64,000 bases of DNA from Dirofilaria immitis (Eukaryota > Nematoda > Chromadorea > Rhabditida > Onchocercidae), in the NCBI GenBank assembly GCA_024305405.1, contig JAKNDB010000098.1:806001-870000 (forward strand), written 5' to 3'. A model generated the notes under the pieces. It did not search any database. It worked only from the letters and a program-made list of their open reading frames with translations, and had not been told where the DNA came from. This document shows positions 18,777 through 31,689 of the stretch, in pieces. Both the position numbers and the translations under genes were made by a program. The first letter of the stretch is position 1. The number at the start of each line of letters is the position of its first letter.

Positions 18777-20938
18777 CTGCAAAAGAAAAAAATGATTTTG
18801 AAGTACGTATATTCATTGATACCGTTTACACACATTGCTACATCATAGATTCCAATTTTCCTTCTGAAGTTTTTGCTAAAACACATCAATTATGCAATGT
18901 ATTATATGTGTAAATTCAAAATTATGCACTTCTTTCTTTAAAAAAAAATGTTTTTTCAATTTTATATTTTCAAAGATCATTTAGATGGGAGTATTTTTTG
19001 CATCTATTTATCTAAGGAGGAAATTTTTGTTGATTCAATCAATGATAAAATCTCTATATCCAATCGATGACAACGTTTTTGCATTCAACTGATGATAAAA
19101 CTTTTTTCTTTGAGCGATTTATAGAAATAAATTAAGCAAATTTAAGTCCGAAAAATGATCAGCCCCTCTTATCATGTGGACATTCTCATTTACATTATAT
19201 TCAAATTGAAATGAGCAGTTTTCTTTTCCTTGAAAAATAGTTTAAATTAAAATTTTAAATGAAAAATTCACAACACTATTTATAAAACAACGATGTATAT
19301 GCGCAACAATGATATTTACATTTATTTACATTTAAATTGTAAAATTCTTACAAAAATTGATACGCTACCATCATTTACAAGTATCGATAAATACATCAGA
19401 TTCAAAAACCACACTAAAAAAAATTATGAAAAATAAAATAATCTGTAAAGTAGAAAGAAGAAAAGATAATTTATAATAATGAAGGAGAAAACTCTTGAAT
19501 AAAAGAAAAAAAATTTTTGCCAAAATGAAACTGTCATAAAATCATCGCTTATTATAATGTTCCAATTAAATCATTCAGAAAAAGATGAGAAGAGATGATA
19601 ACAAATTTTACAAATTCAAATGAAATTTTCAAGTGATCTATCGCTAAGAGTTAAAAAATTATATCAATTGAAGGAATAAATAACAATTACATATTAGTGT
19701 TTAGATGTGTGTGTATTATTTTGTTGGTAGTATACTAGCTAAAATGCTTATTAAGTCTACTTAGTTGATTATGATAAAAAGAAATATACATATCAAATCA
19801 ATTTATTGATTTAATCTGTAATATTACAAACACATATTAACAAAACGGTAAGAACGAGTTGATAAGAAATCATGAGAATTTGAAATTAATCCTACAAAAA
19901 CACGAACATTCACAACCAGTAATACATTAGGACTAAGCCAATAATCTGAACAAATAAAAATTGTTTTAAAAATTCTAAAATTCCTGTTAAAAACATTCGT
20001 TCATATCCGATGGATGAACGAGAAACATATAAAATACTAGAAAATGAACACAAAAAAATAAATTTAGGATATGAATACCAGTGCAGATTCTTTTTCATAA
20101 ATGCTTGAATTTAAATACTCGTTTACTATAGTTTTGATAATAGCCGATAGTTTTGATAAAATCATTCTTTAAGCAACTGGAAATGCTATAAAATGGACTA
20201 CATGAAAATGCCAAAGCGATAATTTTAACTCTTTAAGATAAAGTCTTCTTAATCCTGAAAGATTCAAGCAGGAATCTATTCATCTTGATTCGCGAAAGAT
20301 TCAAGCATGAGAAGATTCTGAATAGATTGAATGAACTGAAAAGTTTCACGACATGATGGCCATTATTGACATATATGCTTATTACAGCATGGAAAGTGCT
20401 CAACTTTAGAAATGTGCTGCAATAAAGAAATGAATAGTCCTAATCAACTTTGTACTTTTAAAGAGAATAAAAATTAGGAATGTTTCAGCCTATTTAAATT
20501 CTGAGATAATATAAAATAAAAGAAAAACAGAAAAAATTCTAGAAACAGAGAACGATAGCAGAAAGTACCATGGCAATTTCAGAAAATATTGCTTCCAATA
20601 TTCCCCAGTACCATAATCCAAGTCAGATGATTCACACCGGAGATAATTTCAAAAAAAAATGAAATTGAACTTCACAGAAAATCCTTTACACATATAGATG
20701 TAAATACATACATACACATAGATACAAAAGATAAGATCAAAAGATTCGTTAACTGAGCACAAAATATTTGCAGCAAGCTGATAACTACTATCGGAATATT
20801 TAGAACGAGCCATTCTTTTGTAGCATCTCAGAGAATAAGACAGGAAAATAATCCAAATTTTTGAGATTTTTAAGCAACTTAAAAAACATTATATAAAAAT
20901 TATACAATAAGTGAAGTTAAAAAAACAAACGAATCAAT

Positions 20939-22533
20939 TTATGAAGGCGGCAAATTATGATGTACGCTAGAAGTAGCCGGAGAACATGCCAATGCTTCTA
21001 AACCACTAAGTGTATGTGCAGCAAATGATGACAGCATGGCTGAATCAACGGGTTCCATGCAAGATGGACAGCTAAATGAGCGCATCAACCAGTCGTCCAC
21101 ACATTTCTTATGATAGCAATGCATACAAGGTAAGTAACGAATTGGATCGCCATCAACAAAATCTACCATGCAAATTGGGCATCTGAAAAGAGCATAAAAC
21201 ATGTCATAACATTAAAAGGAAGCAAAATTTTTTTTCAAAGTAGAAAACTGTTTAAAAAAAGAAAAAAAACTAGTGTGAACTGATGCACCCTACTTTTATT
21301 CAAATTGTTATTGGCAGAAAATTAAAAAAGTTTTTGTAAAATGATGAAAGATATTATAGTGTGAAATGATTTAACATCCAAATAATTCTTCATTAAATGA
21401 TAATTAATTTCGTTGGAACTCAATCAAGATGACGTGACAGAATTCTTCAGAATTTTTAAGACATTCTTCTATCTCATCTCAAAAATAGAAAGAGACTTGT
21501 TTTAAATTATGATAAATAATAAAATAACACTAAAACTCAAAACTACATTAAAACAATCTATTTCTATGTCTATCTATCATCAATGAAATAAATTCAATAG
21601 GCCTAATATATGAAAAATATATTTACTCGATATCTTTCATTTTTCCTTCTATCTTATACGTATCAGCAGGAATTTGCTCTAATAGAGCTGATACATGCGC
21701 TTTTTAGGATCTTCCATCAATAATTCTCGTCGCCTTCTTTCGTTGTTTGCTTCTGAGATCCAAAGTTCATTCATATATGCACTTTGTGACTAAAAGAAAA
21801 AGAAGAATATAATAATATAAATGGCATATTTTTAGAAATGCATTTAAACCAATGGGAAAATCATAAAAATGGAAAGAAGTGTCGGCCTCCAATGCACATA
21901 ACTACAAAAATTATTGGCTTTTGTGAATAATAGAAATGAATTTTAAAACTAAAGTAACAAATTTTTTTAAGAAAAAGTTCCTTTAACAAATTTTTGAAGG
22001 TTCTTAACCCACAAATTGCATAGTTTTTGCTTCGACAATTTATTATATCATACGCTACTCTATGACATTTAAATTTTGATTACACTGTTACACTGTAATC
22101 AAATATTTCCAGCATTATCAAATTTTTGATCGCTCAATTTAAACAAGTAATGACAGTAAGATAATGATTCAACATTTTTAAGAATCCATTTCTTTCAATG
22201 ATCGTTTCTCAAAAATTTTATTTTGAAAATAAGAAAAAGCTTCTCTATTTTCTTGGAACGTATTTGAATAATGCATGCAAACATGAACATTTATTATTAA
22301 TTGATAGTAGTTAATGATTAACATATTCATGGATAACATATCATAAAATAACTCATCAAAAATTTTAATTACATAAAATTTAATTACATAAATATATAAA
22401 TGTCTTAAATAACCTCTGAATCTGGACGTCTTATATTATTGTTGCTGGCAGTAGTATCAATGACTTCTTCCAGTGGAGAACGATCGTCACTACGCAATAA
22501 ATTCGGGAACAGTAACGGCAAGCAGTTCCCCAT
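20939..22533 (-). CDS. RNF11-like RING-H2 E3 ubiquitin ligase
   Basis: Three coding exons: 22533-22414, 21789-21627 and 21182-20939. The first begins MGNCLPLLF, with Gly2 and Cys4 placed as in RNF11 (MGNCLKS), the expected N-myristoylation and palmitoylation sites that put RNF11 on endosomes. The last exon holds a RING-H2 domain: CPIC, then CMHCYHKKC, then CPSC, with the RNF11 signatures GDPIRYLPCMH and DDWLMRSFSCPSCMEPVD. The middle exon codes the helix before the RING (ALLEQIPADTYKIEGKMKDIE); its two halves lie in different frames unless one base is added to the T5 run 21701-21705. The reading frame also stays open upstream of the chosen ATG (see findings); another in-frame ATG lies at 22551. 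Confidence 0.88.
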
Positions 22534-23329
22534 ATTTATTTGCTCTCCCATACATCGATCGTAGCACCAAATAGCAATAAATGAAATTAATGAAAGAATT
22601 CTGCCGAGGTCATCAAAAATACGACTGGTAAATCTGCAAAATATTATAAGATAATTAAAATTGAAATATTTGTAATTTTCAAATAATATTATAATTTATA
22701 TGAAAAATAAAAATAATATTATAATTTATATGAAAAATTATAAACATACACCGACAATCCATTCATTCCTTATATATAAAATCTTTTTCTAAAATCAATA
22801 CACTAATAAATTTATAATCCAATAAAACATACAACATATGACAATATCAACTCATACTTATTTAATTCATTGATGTTTACTCATTTTTGAAGAAAAAAAA
22901 ACAAAGATGAAGTATGATACTTCAAACATATCATATAAAAAAAAAACAAAATAAAACTGTCAATTATCGATCATTAAAAAAACATTCACGTGTATGAAAG
23001 TTGGTATATCATTTGAATGTAATGCCACTTATCAAATTAAAATACATTCATTACAGAAAATAGTATTTATTCATGCAAAAGCAACACAACAGAAAAAAAT
23101 TCATATTTCATTACGACATGTTAATATCACGTAAATTATCAATACTAATAATTAATAGGAAAAAATAAAGCTATATTCAGGATATAGAAATGGATATATG
23201 AAAATGAATCACGTAAATAGCTTAATTAAACGAGGATGTTAACGAGCGGTCTATTAATTAGTATCAGAATAATTATTGAAGTTGTATTCAGCATACAAGA
23301 ATGGATATATGATAAGTGAATCACATCAT

Positions 23330-23405
23330 ATAGCTTAACCATGTAACATAGCTTAATCACGTATCGTAGCTTAATCACGTAACATAGCTTAATCACGTAA
23401 CATAG
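23330..23405. repeat. 18-bp tandem repeat
   Basis: About four copies of AGCTTAATCACGTAACAT with minor variation. Confidence 0.85.
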
Positions 23406-23694
23406 TTTAACGAAATGAGGTAGTTAACGTGTGGTTCATCATTATTGATAATTATTATCAATGTATTTACTGATGCTATATTTCCCGACTATTTAATCTT
23501 TTTGTAATAAACATATGGGAAGACAGAAGTAACGATTACGATTACGATCCCATATATTTCGCATCCCAATTTAACAACCTACTTCACTACATTTCATACC
23601 CTTTTACCCTGATTGTTGCGTTGCCGATCGCAGCGCGGCAATCGATTCACTGTTATAACTATTGTTATTCAGCGATGTGTCGAAGGTGCATGTG

Positions 23695-24075
23695 TATATG
23701 TTATGTTGTTGTATGTGTATATATGTATGTTGTATGCGTATGTTGTATGTGTGTATGTATGTATGAATGATATATATATATATATATATATATTATGTAT
23801 ATAGGAATGAATACGTATATGTGTATGTTTAAACATATATTTATATATATGTCGTGTATATGCATATATATATAAATATATATACGTGTGTATACGTGTA
23901 TGTGCGCATATGTATATATATGCATGAGTGTATGTATGTATGTATACATATGTTGTGTCATAGGCATATGTATGTACTTTTTATCAGTTGATGTTTAGGC
24001 ATGTCAGATTTATTTTAACATTTAGGTAGTGCGTATATGTATGCATGCGTATATGTATGTATACGTATGTATGTC
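23695..24075. repeat. Compound TATG/TA microsatellite block
   Basis: Alternating purine-pyrimidine tracts including an uninterrupted (TA) run at 23769-23793 and many GTAT/GCATATG variants. Confidence 0.9.
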
Positions 24076-24141
24076 ATAGGCATATGTATGTACTTTTTAT
24101 CAGTTGATGTTTAGGCATGTCAGATTTATTTTAACATTTAG
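23957..24141. repeat. Exact 69-bp direct repeat
   Basis: Positions 23957-24025 and 24073-24141 are identical (beginning GTCATAGGCATATG, ending TTAACATTTAG), separated by 47 nt of microsatellite. Confidence 0.9.
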
Positions 24142-24775
24142 TTATATCAAAATTAAAAATTTCCAAAAATTTAAGATATTATTTAAGAAAAGATTTTGAT
24201 TATTTCTTATATGTGTATTACATATATTTTATATTTTAGGAAAATTAATTAAAAATATTTTCTCTCTAAAAGATTATTGCTTAATTACTCGACTAATTTT
24301 AACATAAATATTAAATTTTACATGAACAGATATTTAGCTAATATAATATAAAATAATATAACTTTAAAATAAGTCTTAAAAGATTACCTTGGAAAATTTA
24401 TTTATTTTTTGTAAAATAAATTATTATTGGAAGGATTCACGTAAATATATGCGAACTATATTACTATATAATGATAAAGGTATTATAAGTGATTTAAAAA
24501 ATGATATCATTGTTTAATGATATCAAAATGATATCATAGTGATATTAGCATTGCTCTTGCACATTGTAAAGTGATAACGTATCGTAAAAGTGATGTAATG
24601 AATAATTATTTTTTCAGTGCTATTAACTGATAACAATCAACGAAAACAATCAACAAACAAACGATCAGCAACAAAATTATTTTTGATCGTATTTTGTATT
24701 CTAACGAAGCAAATTTAATTTATTTCTCTATCATTTTTGATGATCCCCGCATATCTTGTCTATCGACATTATCAG

Positions 24776-24789
24776 AAAAAAAAGCACCA
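24776..24789 (+). promoter_or_regulatory. Candidate trans-splice acceptor/5' leader of tbc-15
   Basis: The acceptor ATTATCAG ends at 24775, leaving a 14-nt leader before the ATG at 24790. Confidence 0.35.
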
Positions 24790-27700
24790 ATGATAATGGA
24801 AGCTTTAGATGACGTCACCAGCATTCATTCTTCGTTTACACGTGTTAGTCATCTTTTATTTATGAGTATTTTATCTGTAATAACATAAATGTTCCTGCAG
24901 AATTTTTTAATTAAGTGCTATCACGGACCTATTAATTTCGATAGTTTAGCCAATTTTTTATAAGATTGGCTGAGGATTACATCTCTTTATCAAACGATAA
25001 TTAATCCAGTTTATGAAATTTTTTTCCTCACATTGACATTGAAAAGTAATTAATCTTTCTTTTATTCCAAATAATTTTTCATGCTAAATTTACATTATAT
25101 ATGAGAAGATATAATAAAGAAATAGTTTTAAGGTATATTTTTCTAAAAAAATTTCAATAGCATAACTGTAATATATGGTTCTTCCTTCGAAGGAGAGTTT
25201 TTCAAAAGCGTATCTAATGTTCTAGTCTTACCTTAGTTTACTTATTTATAGCTGTTATTTCTAAATTCTTTTTCTACCAAAGAAAGAATGATATTGCGAA
25301 ATATTTACTTTATTCTACTTTTTTCATTTTTTTGTACTGCATAAAACAAATACAGTTACATGTTATATGTTTTCAGGAGGCTTTTACACTTCAAGGAGTT
25401 GCTGCAAAACGTGTTATGGAAGGTGACGAGACAGAAGATTGCTATATTAGTGGGAAATTATCGTTAGTTGAGAAAGTTTGTGCAGTTTATTTCCCATGTT
25501 CATTTGACATTGTTTTCTGGGTTGAAATAAAATTGTTTTTATGAACATGCATAAAAATAGCATCCAAAAATTATTTTTGTTTGCAGTCATGTGGTATAAT
25601 GATTGAATGGATTCCTATGGAAGAAGATGGTTGGGTTCTTGCAGCCGAAGATGACAGTGAAAATCTTTCAACATCATCAGATAGTGGGGAATCACGTAGA
25701 GATTATATAAACAAACTAAAATTTTCAATTGATATTAAAGATTTGCGATCATTTCAATGCGTTGAACCTAAAAAGGTTTTTTTTTCAGAGCTGTTATTAA
25801 TTTCGTCTAATTAAACCTAAATTAAAAACGTTTAAGTTAACTTTTTCCTTACTTTTGGGTCTGCATGTTATTAACTTGATGTTATTTCGACTTTCTGTAA
25901 AATTCGATGTTTATTCGCGATATTAGCAAGTTTTCTTGAATTATTTTTTAGCTCAACAATAAAGCTAGTGATGGAGATTGAATTTTATATTAACTACTTA
26001 AATAAGCTTATTTGTTCTTTTCTGCAATGTGATTCTTTTTTAAAGGATATCCTTGGGTACGCTTTATTGGCAAAGATGGCTCAGGCTACACACCACTGTA
26101 TTTTCGTCAAGGTGGAATATCTTCTTTTACTGATAACTTGCAGAGGTTAATACTTTTTGATCATCATTACAACTTCCACATTGTTAATACTTTTTGATCA
26201 TCATTACAACTTCCACATTGCATTCACCTTCTTTTTCACAAGTTTCAGATATGCCACACTAAAACGTTCAGCTCGAGAGGCAAACCTGGTACTTTTCACG
26301 GATGAACGTCTTGAAGCTTTAGAACAGTCTGTTTCAATTTTGGATTTGAACAGTGATTTCTTCTCGGTATTTTCATATTTTACAGTTTTACAACCTTTGA
26401 TCCTATAAATGTATTACATTCTGAGCACAAATATCTTTACACCCAATTTATTACTGCAGCGTATGATGGCACAACCTTACGCAACAGCAATGACAGGACT
26501 TGGAAAAGTAGCGACATTTGTCCAGGAACAGGTTCATTTAGAATTTTTCTTATCATTTGCATTAAAATAAGATATTCTATATAGAAATTAGAAGTTTTCT
26601 TATATTTCTTCACTTAGCCTAAAGTTTTCGGAATATTAGTCTTGTTTATTTGCTGCTGTTAATCCACACTTGAATTTTAGATATATGTGATATATTTTAA
26701 ATGCATTTGAACAATGTAATGATAAATGATAAATTTATTTTTTTAAAGGTTATACCTTCTATACTCGAATCAGATGCGGTAAGCGCAGAAGAAAAAATCA
26801 GAGCTATGAGAGAGTTAAGAGAAAAAGAAGATGAAGCAGCAGGCATTCTAAGGTAAATTGTTTCAGTTTAACAGAGCACATTCAACTTTTTTTCACTATT
26901 TTAGCAGATCTCGTTTTAAGTTCATTAATTTTGCAGGTCACATGATGATGCAGGATTTGAACTTATAACACATTTGGAATTGCCACAACGTCCAGAATTC
27001 AAAAGAGAACAGCCATTAACTGAAGCTATCTGGCAAAAGTATAAGTAAGCAAAACTTTTACTTTTGGCATCCTGAAAACTGTTTGCAGAATTTTTGATTT
27101 TGTTGAAGCTGAAATATTAATATTTAGAATGCCTAACGGCTCGATCACAGATGTTCATTCGTTAAAAGTATTGATCTTCCGGGGTGGCTTGGATCCATCA
27201 TTAAGAAAAGAAGCATGGAAATATCTTCTTGGCGTGTATGATTGGAAAAAATCCTCCGCTGAAAATGAAGCTGTAATTATTTAAATTTTTCGTATTTAAT
27301 TTTGTTTTACCGAGCTAGTTTTTTTTGCATTTTTGTTTAGTTTCTGAAATTCCCAAAAAAATTTTCATTTTATCAATTTTAAACAAATTTCTTTTTCATT
27401 CTTTTTTTCTTTTTTTTTTTTATAAAATAAAGCTATTTTAAAGATGTACAAAACACTATCTGAGGACTATTATCGCATGAAGTTGCAATGGAAAACAATA
27501 GACAAGGAACAAGAAAGTAGATTTAGTGAATTTGCTGCTCGAAAGGCTTTAATTGGTATTTCATAAAGCATTCATTACATTTTTCCAGCTCCAGGTTACC
27601 TTTCAAAATGGATCCTTTTCAACTGTAGTTTTTACATTATTTTTAGATAAGGATGTATCACGAACGGATCGTATACACTCTTTCTTTGGTGGGTGTGATA

Positions 27701-29207
27701 ATGATAATCTCATACTCCTCAATGATATCTTGATGACATATTGTATGTATAATTTTGACCTTGGTTAGTTCATTCTTCATATATTTCTATATCCATGCTT
27801 TTAAAAATAATTATTATCTCTCTCGACATTTAGAATTTCACGTAATTTCAATCATTTATAAAGAAAAGGTGGATGGTGAATGAAAATCCTTAATTTGTAA
27901 TGTTTTAGGTTATGTACAGGAATGAGTGATTTCCTTTCTCCTTTGCTTGTCGTACTGCAGAATGAAGTTTATGCCTTCTGGGCTTTCGTTGGACTCTTAA
28001 AAGAGTGGTAAGCTTTTGAATCAATATTTTTGATGAATAATTGTAGTTATATTTAATGTTTTGACCATTCCAGGATATAAGCAGGAAAAAATTGAATAGT
28101 AATTTTATTTCATAGATAGTTTTCCTTGGTTTTTCAATCTTCATCATAGTTATTATTCCAATTTTCGACTGTGCAGGCTTTGTAGATATATGACTTTTCC
28201 ATCAAATAACTATCTCCATGATTCGATAAAATGGTAAATAAAAATAGAACTCCTTTGCCTTCCAGTAAACAATATTTTTAACCAATTAAGTGCATATTTT
28301 TTGTTATAAATTTGCAATTTATAGCACAGAAATTTCGAACTAGATCAATCTGCTATTAAAAAGCAACTGATGGATTTGCGTGACCTCCTTATGGTTGTTA
28401 ATCCAAGATTAGCGAATTATTTAGGTTGGTATTTTGGTTTTTAGTTTGAATACTTTTGCGAATATCTTTGCTATATTTATGAGTATTATGAATTTTGAGC
28501 TACTTAAATTTCCTGAAATTCGAAAAGTTGTTTTCCTTTACATATTTATTTTTATGTAATTTTTGCAGAAAGTCATAATTCTGATGACATGTACTTCTGT
28601 TTTCGTTGGGTGCTGATTGTCTTCAAACGAGAGTTTTGCTTCGACGATATAATGCGATTATGGGAGGTTAACGCTTTTAATTCATTTTTTCTTCATTTGT
28701 CTTAAATGTCTTAGCTTGGATTTAACATTTGTGTTTATGTAGGTTTTATGGACTGATTTACCGTGTTCGAATTTCCATCTCTTAATTTGTGTTGCAATTC
28801 TTGATCGGCAAATGAATTTCATCATTGAAAATAAGTTTGGTTTGACAGAAATTCTTAAGGCTAGTTTTATTTCTGTTTATTCTTTTAATATCATGTTTTA
28901 ATATTGAATTTAATAAGTTCAACTCTGTAATGTCGGCATATTATACGTTATTATACGCTTTCGCTATTGTTATATGCTACTTTTATAATCCTAAAAATTC
29001 AAAAATCTCAAAAATATTATTCACAAATTTTTAGCTCTTCTCTTATTTCAGCATGTAAACGATCTATCAATGCATATTGATTTAAATGACACATTGACTT
29101 CAGCGGAAGCTATATTTCATCAGCTTGCAGCCAGTCAAGATAAACTTCCAATCCATGTCTGTAAAATTCTATCACTAGGTGATTCTTCTGACCCCAGCGA
29201 AAAATAA
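24790..29207 (+). CDS. tbc-15: TBC1D15/17-family Rab GTPase-activating protein
   Basis: Predicted Rab GAP (Rab7-directed in the TBC1D15 family, at mitochondria and late endosomes). Exons: 24790-24843, 25377-25475, 25587-25775, 25952-25967 (16-nt microexon that restores phase), 26046-26145, 26249-26366, 26460-26531, 26749-26852, 26937-27044, 27128-27272, 27444-27555, 27647-27763, 27909-28007, possibly 28177-28233, 28325-28424, 28569-28666, 28743-28859, 29052-29207. The N-terminal DUF3548-type region (IEWIPMEEDGW, then YPWVRFIGKDGSG) precedes the TBC domain: IFRGGLDPSLRKEAWKYLLG, catalytic arginine in DKDVSRTDR, DILMTYCMYNFDLG, then the glutamine finger YVQGM, and FHLLICVAILDR. The finger reads correctly only if GG at 27919-27920 is GGG. 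The intron after 28859 starts with GC, not GT. AATAAA overlaps the stop codon. Confidence 0.92.
26146..26219 (+). repeat. 37-bp tandem duplication starting at a splice donor
   Basis: GTTAATACTTTTTGATCATC and the next 17 nt are repeated exactly at 26146-26182 and 26183-26219. The first copy begins with the donor GT of the preceding tbc-15 exon. Confidence 0.9.
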
Positions 29208-31689
29208 AAATAATTTGTTTATTAACATAATCAAAGTAATCATTGTTGTAAATATGATATCCGCGAGCGCTACAGAAATTTTTTTATCGCATGTGCGTTT
29301 GAGCTAGTAGTACATTATAAAGTACTGTTTGAGTTTTTTTTCTTCAATTTTTTTATTTATTCGACAAATTTAAATTACTCATTAAAAATGATTAGTCCTA
29401 TAAACATTACAATGATTGTCCAGATAACCCCAATGGATTAATATTACCGAGACTTGACTGCATATACAATATATAGAGAATGCGGTTGGTATCGATTTAC
29501 CAATATTGAAAATGTAATAAACTCCTATGGCTAATCTTCTTTCAAGCAGCTAGCTCGAATATAGAAGTTATGTCATAAGCTTGTCACCTTATGTGCTTCT
29601 TGTTTATAAAAAATTTATTTTCTGATAAAGAAGGCTAAATTATAAGGACTCTATCTCATTGCATATTTCTATTTAATATGATATATATTCGGAATTTTCG
29701 AAGAGATTCTTATAAGTAGGAAATTCATAGCATTCGTTACAGAAGATTTATTTATTCGTCTTTTGAAAAGTAATAGCACTAAACTATAGATGGAAATTAT
29801 GAAAAATTTTTTGCTTAACATAGTCCTAACTTTCATAAGATTGAATAGCCGCCGTTCTATTGTTGTGAAAATTCTTCTCTTAAAACTTAGATCTTTTTCT
29901 TTGTTTTTTCAAATTTATTTGTTACGATTTGATTTATCTTGCTTTTCCATATACTATAATATTACTACCAGAATATTCTTTCGTTTTTTTTCCGGGTTGT
30001 TAATTTCATTTCCTGATGTTTCAACATCAACAATATAAAATGTGTCACATTTCACTGATATTTCTGCATACATGATTTTTCCCTTGTATTTTTATAACAT
30101 TGTTACATTCTTCAAATAATTTGTACATTATGATTTTCAATATTTGTCCGGTTTTGTTATGCTTTCCAAATATACATATATCATCAATCTTGTTTTTCGA
30201 ACTTCATCAATAAAGAGGTATTCAAATATTCCCAATAGATTTAAATTGAACTTCTTATTGATATCTTATTAATATCTCTGTGTTATAATGACAAATTTTT
30301 TTATGAGGAATATTAAGACAAGAAATATTTTACAATAATTGCATGTGATGTAAATATTTTAACAACATAAAAGATATTTATTTTGAAAAATTACACATAT
30401 TTGTGGTATAATTAAATATATACAAATATCTTAAATTGCATTTATGCATATACCAAATAAATAAGATGTTGGAGGAACGATTTAGCAAATGAGAAATTTT
30501 AAGTTAAAAAGCAAATTATATTTCTAGGTTGTTTTTATGAGGAAATATAAAACTTTTGTTTACTCTATCAAAATGATTAAAATTCGGTAAAACATGAGTG
30601 GAAGGATTTTTGAAGAATTCATAAATATATAAAAACAAAAGGCTAAATTAAAGACATCAAGAGAGGTATGAAATTATCTTCTGGATGTTAATGTCATAGC
30701 TGCTAAAGTTTTAGAAGATTTTCGGAAAATGTTTGGAAAAAAAAATTACATGAAAATTATTCCAAAAATCAATTTTCAGGCAATACATAAAGTAGGTATC
30801 GTAATTTTCAAAAAATAATCATACAATTATTGTTTAGCCAATTTGACCGTATTGTCTATTCTGTATCGACAATATGATATTAATTAAAGTTGAAAATTTG
30901 CGATATAAAATAACAAAATAATATTGATACGGAACAATTCTACTGTAAATAATTTTTTAATAAATCAAAATCATCCTATTAATGATACGATATTATTGAT
31001 GATATTAATATATATGATACAATATATAAGTAGCTCTGAGCTTAGGCTAATTAGAAGAATGATTCATAAACAATAGTTAAATTATTATTTTTATATTTAT
31101 TTAAAAAATTTTTAAATGAAGAATCGAATAAAGTATTTGCTATTCCTTTCTTTTTTTGTTTCGAGATTGATATTAGATTTTTTAAGTAAGATGAAATGAT
31201 TCATTTCACCAAATAAATATGAAATTACGATCAATCAATTTTTTTCTTTTTTTTGTTTTTTTGCTCAAGCTTTCGACAAAAAAAATTATTCAAAGTATTG
31301 TATTGATGACGCATACTGTAGAAAATCATTTATAACTAAACTATCGTTTTTATAATGTAAAAATATTATAGGAAAAGGCTTAATAAATTACTACGATAAT
31401 ATGATTTGATTATAGCAAATGATACAGTATAAGTGATGATTTAAAATCTTCATTTTTTTTTTTTTGAAGAATATAATAGACGTAAAATGCAGGCGATATT
31501 TTAAATTTTTTATCACTTATTTATGGATGCAAAAAATAGAATAAAATAACAAAATTTAAGTTCTATATTTTTCTTGAAATAGAATTCGAAATTTTTGTTT
31601 ACATTTGAAAAAAATACGAATATCAAGCATTCAAATAGCAAAATTTGTTTAAAAAAGACGCATTATATATTTGATTGATTTTTAATCAA

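Larger units (their letters stand above)
17725..20938. other. Gene-poor region between copine and RNF11-like genes
   Basis: AT-rich with an ATGT microsatellite. Apart from one possible orphan minus-strand exon (18701-18776) nothing gene-like was recognised. It contains the 3' flank of the RNF11-like gene. Confidence 0.4.
22534..24789. other. Divergent promoter region, RNF11-like / tbc-15
   Basis: Head-to-head intergenic stretch. It holds an 18-bp tandem repeat, a duplicated block around it, long (TATG)/(TA) microsatellites, an exact 69-bp direct repeat and a cluster of ATGATATCAT palindromes nearer the tbc-15 start. No coding signal beyond the open frame just upstream of the RNF11-like ATG. 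Confidence 0.45.

Noticed and set aside
19910..20098. Hydrophobic minus-strand frame resembling a membrane segment
   Set aside because: High T content gives Phe/Leu/Ile by chance; no family motif or supporting splice sites.
23613..23967. Plus and minus frames rich in Tyr/Ile/Val/His
   Set aside because: Translations of the TATG/TA microsatellite block.
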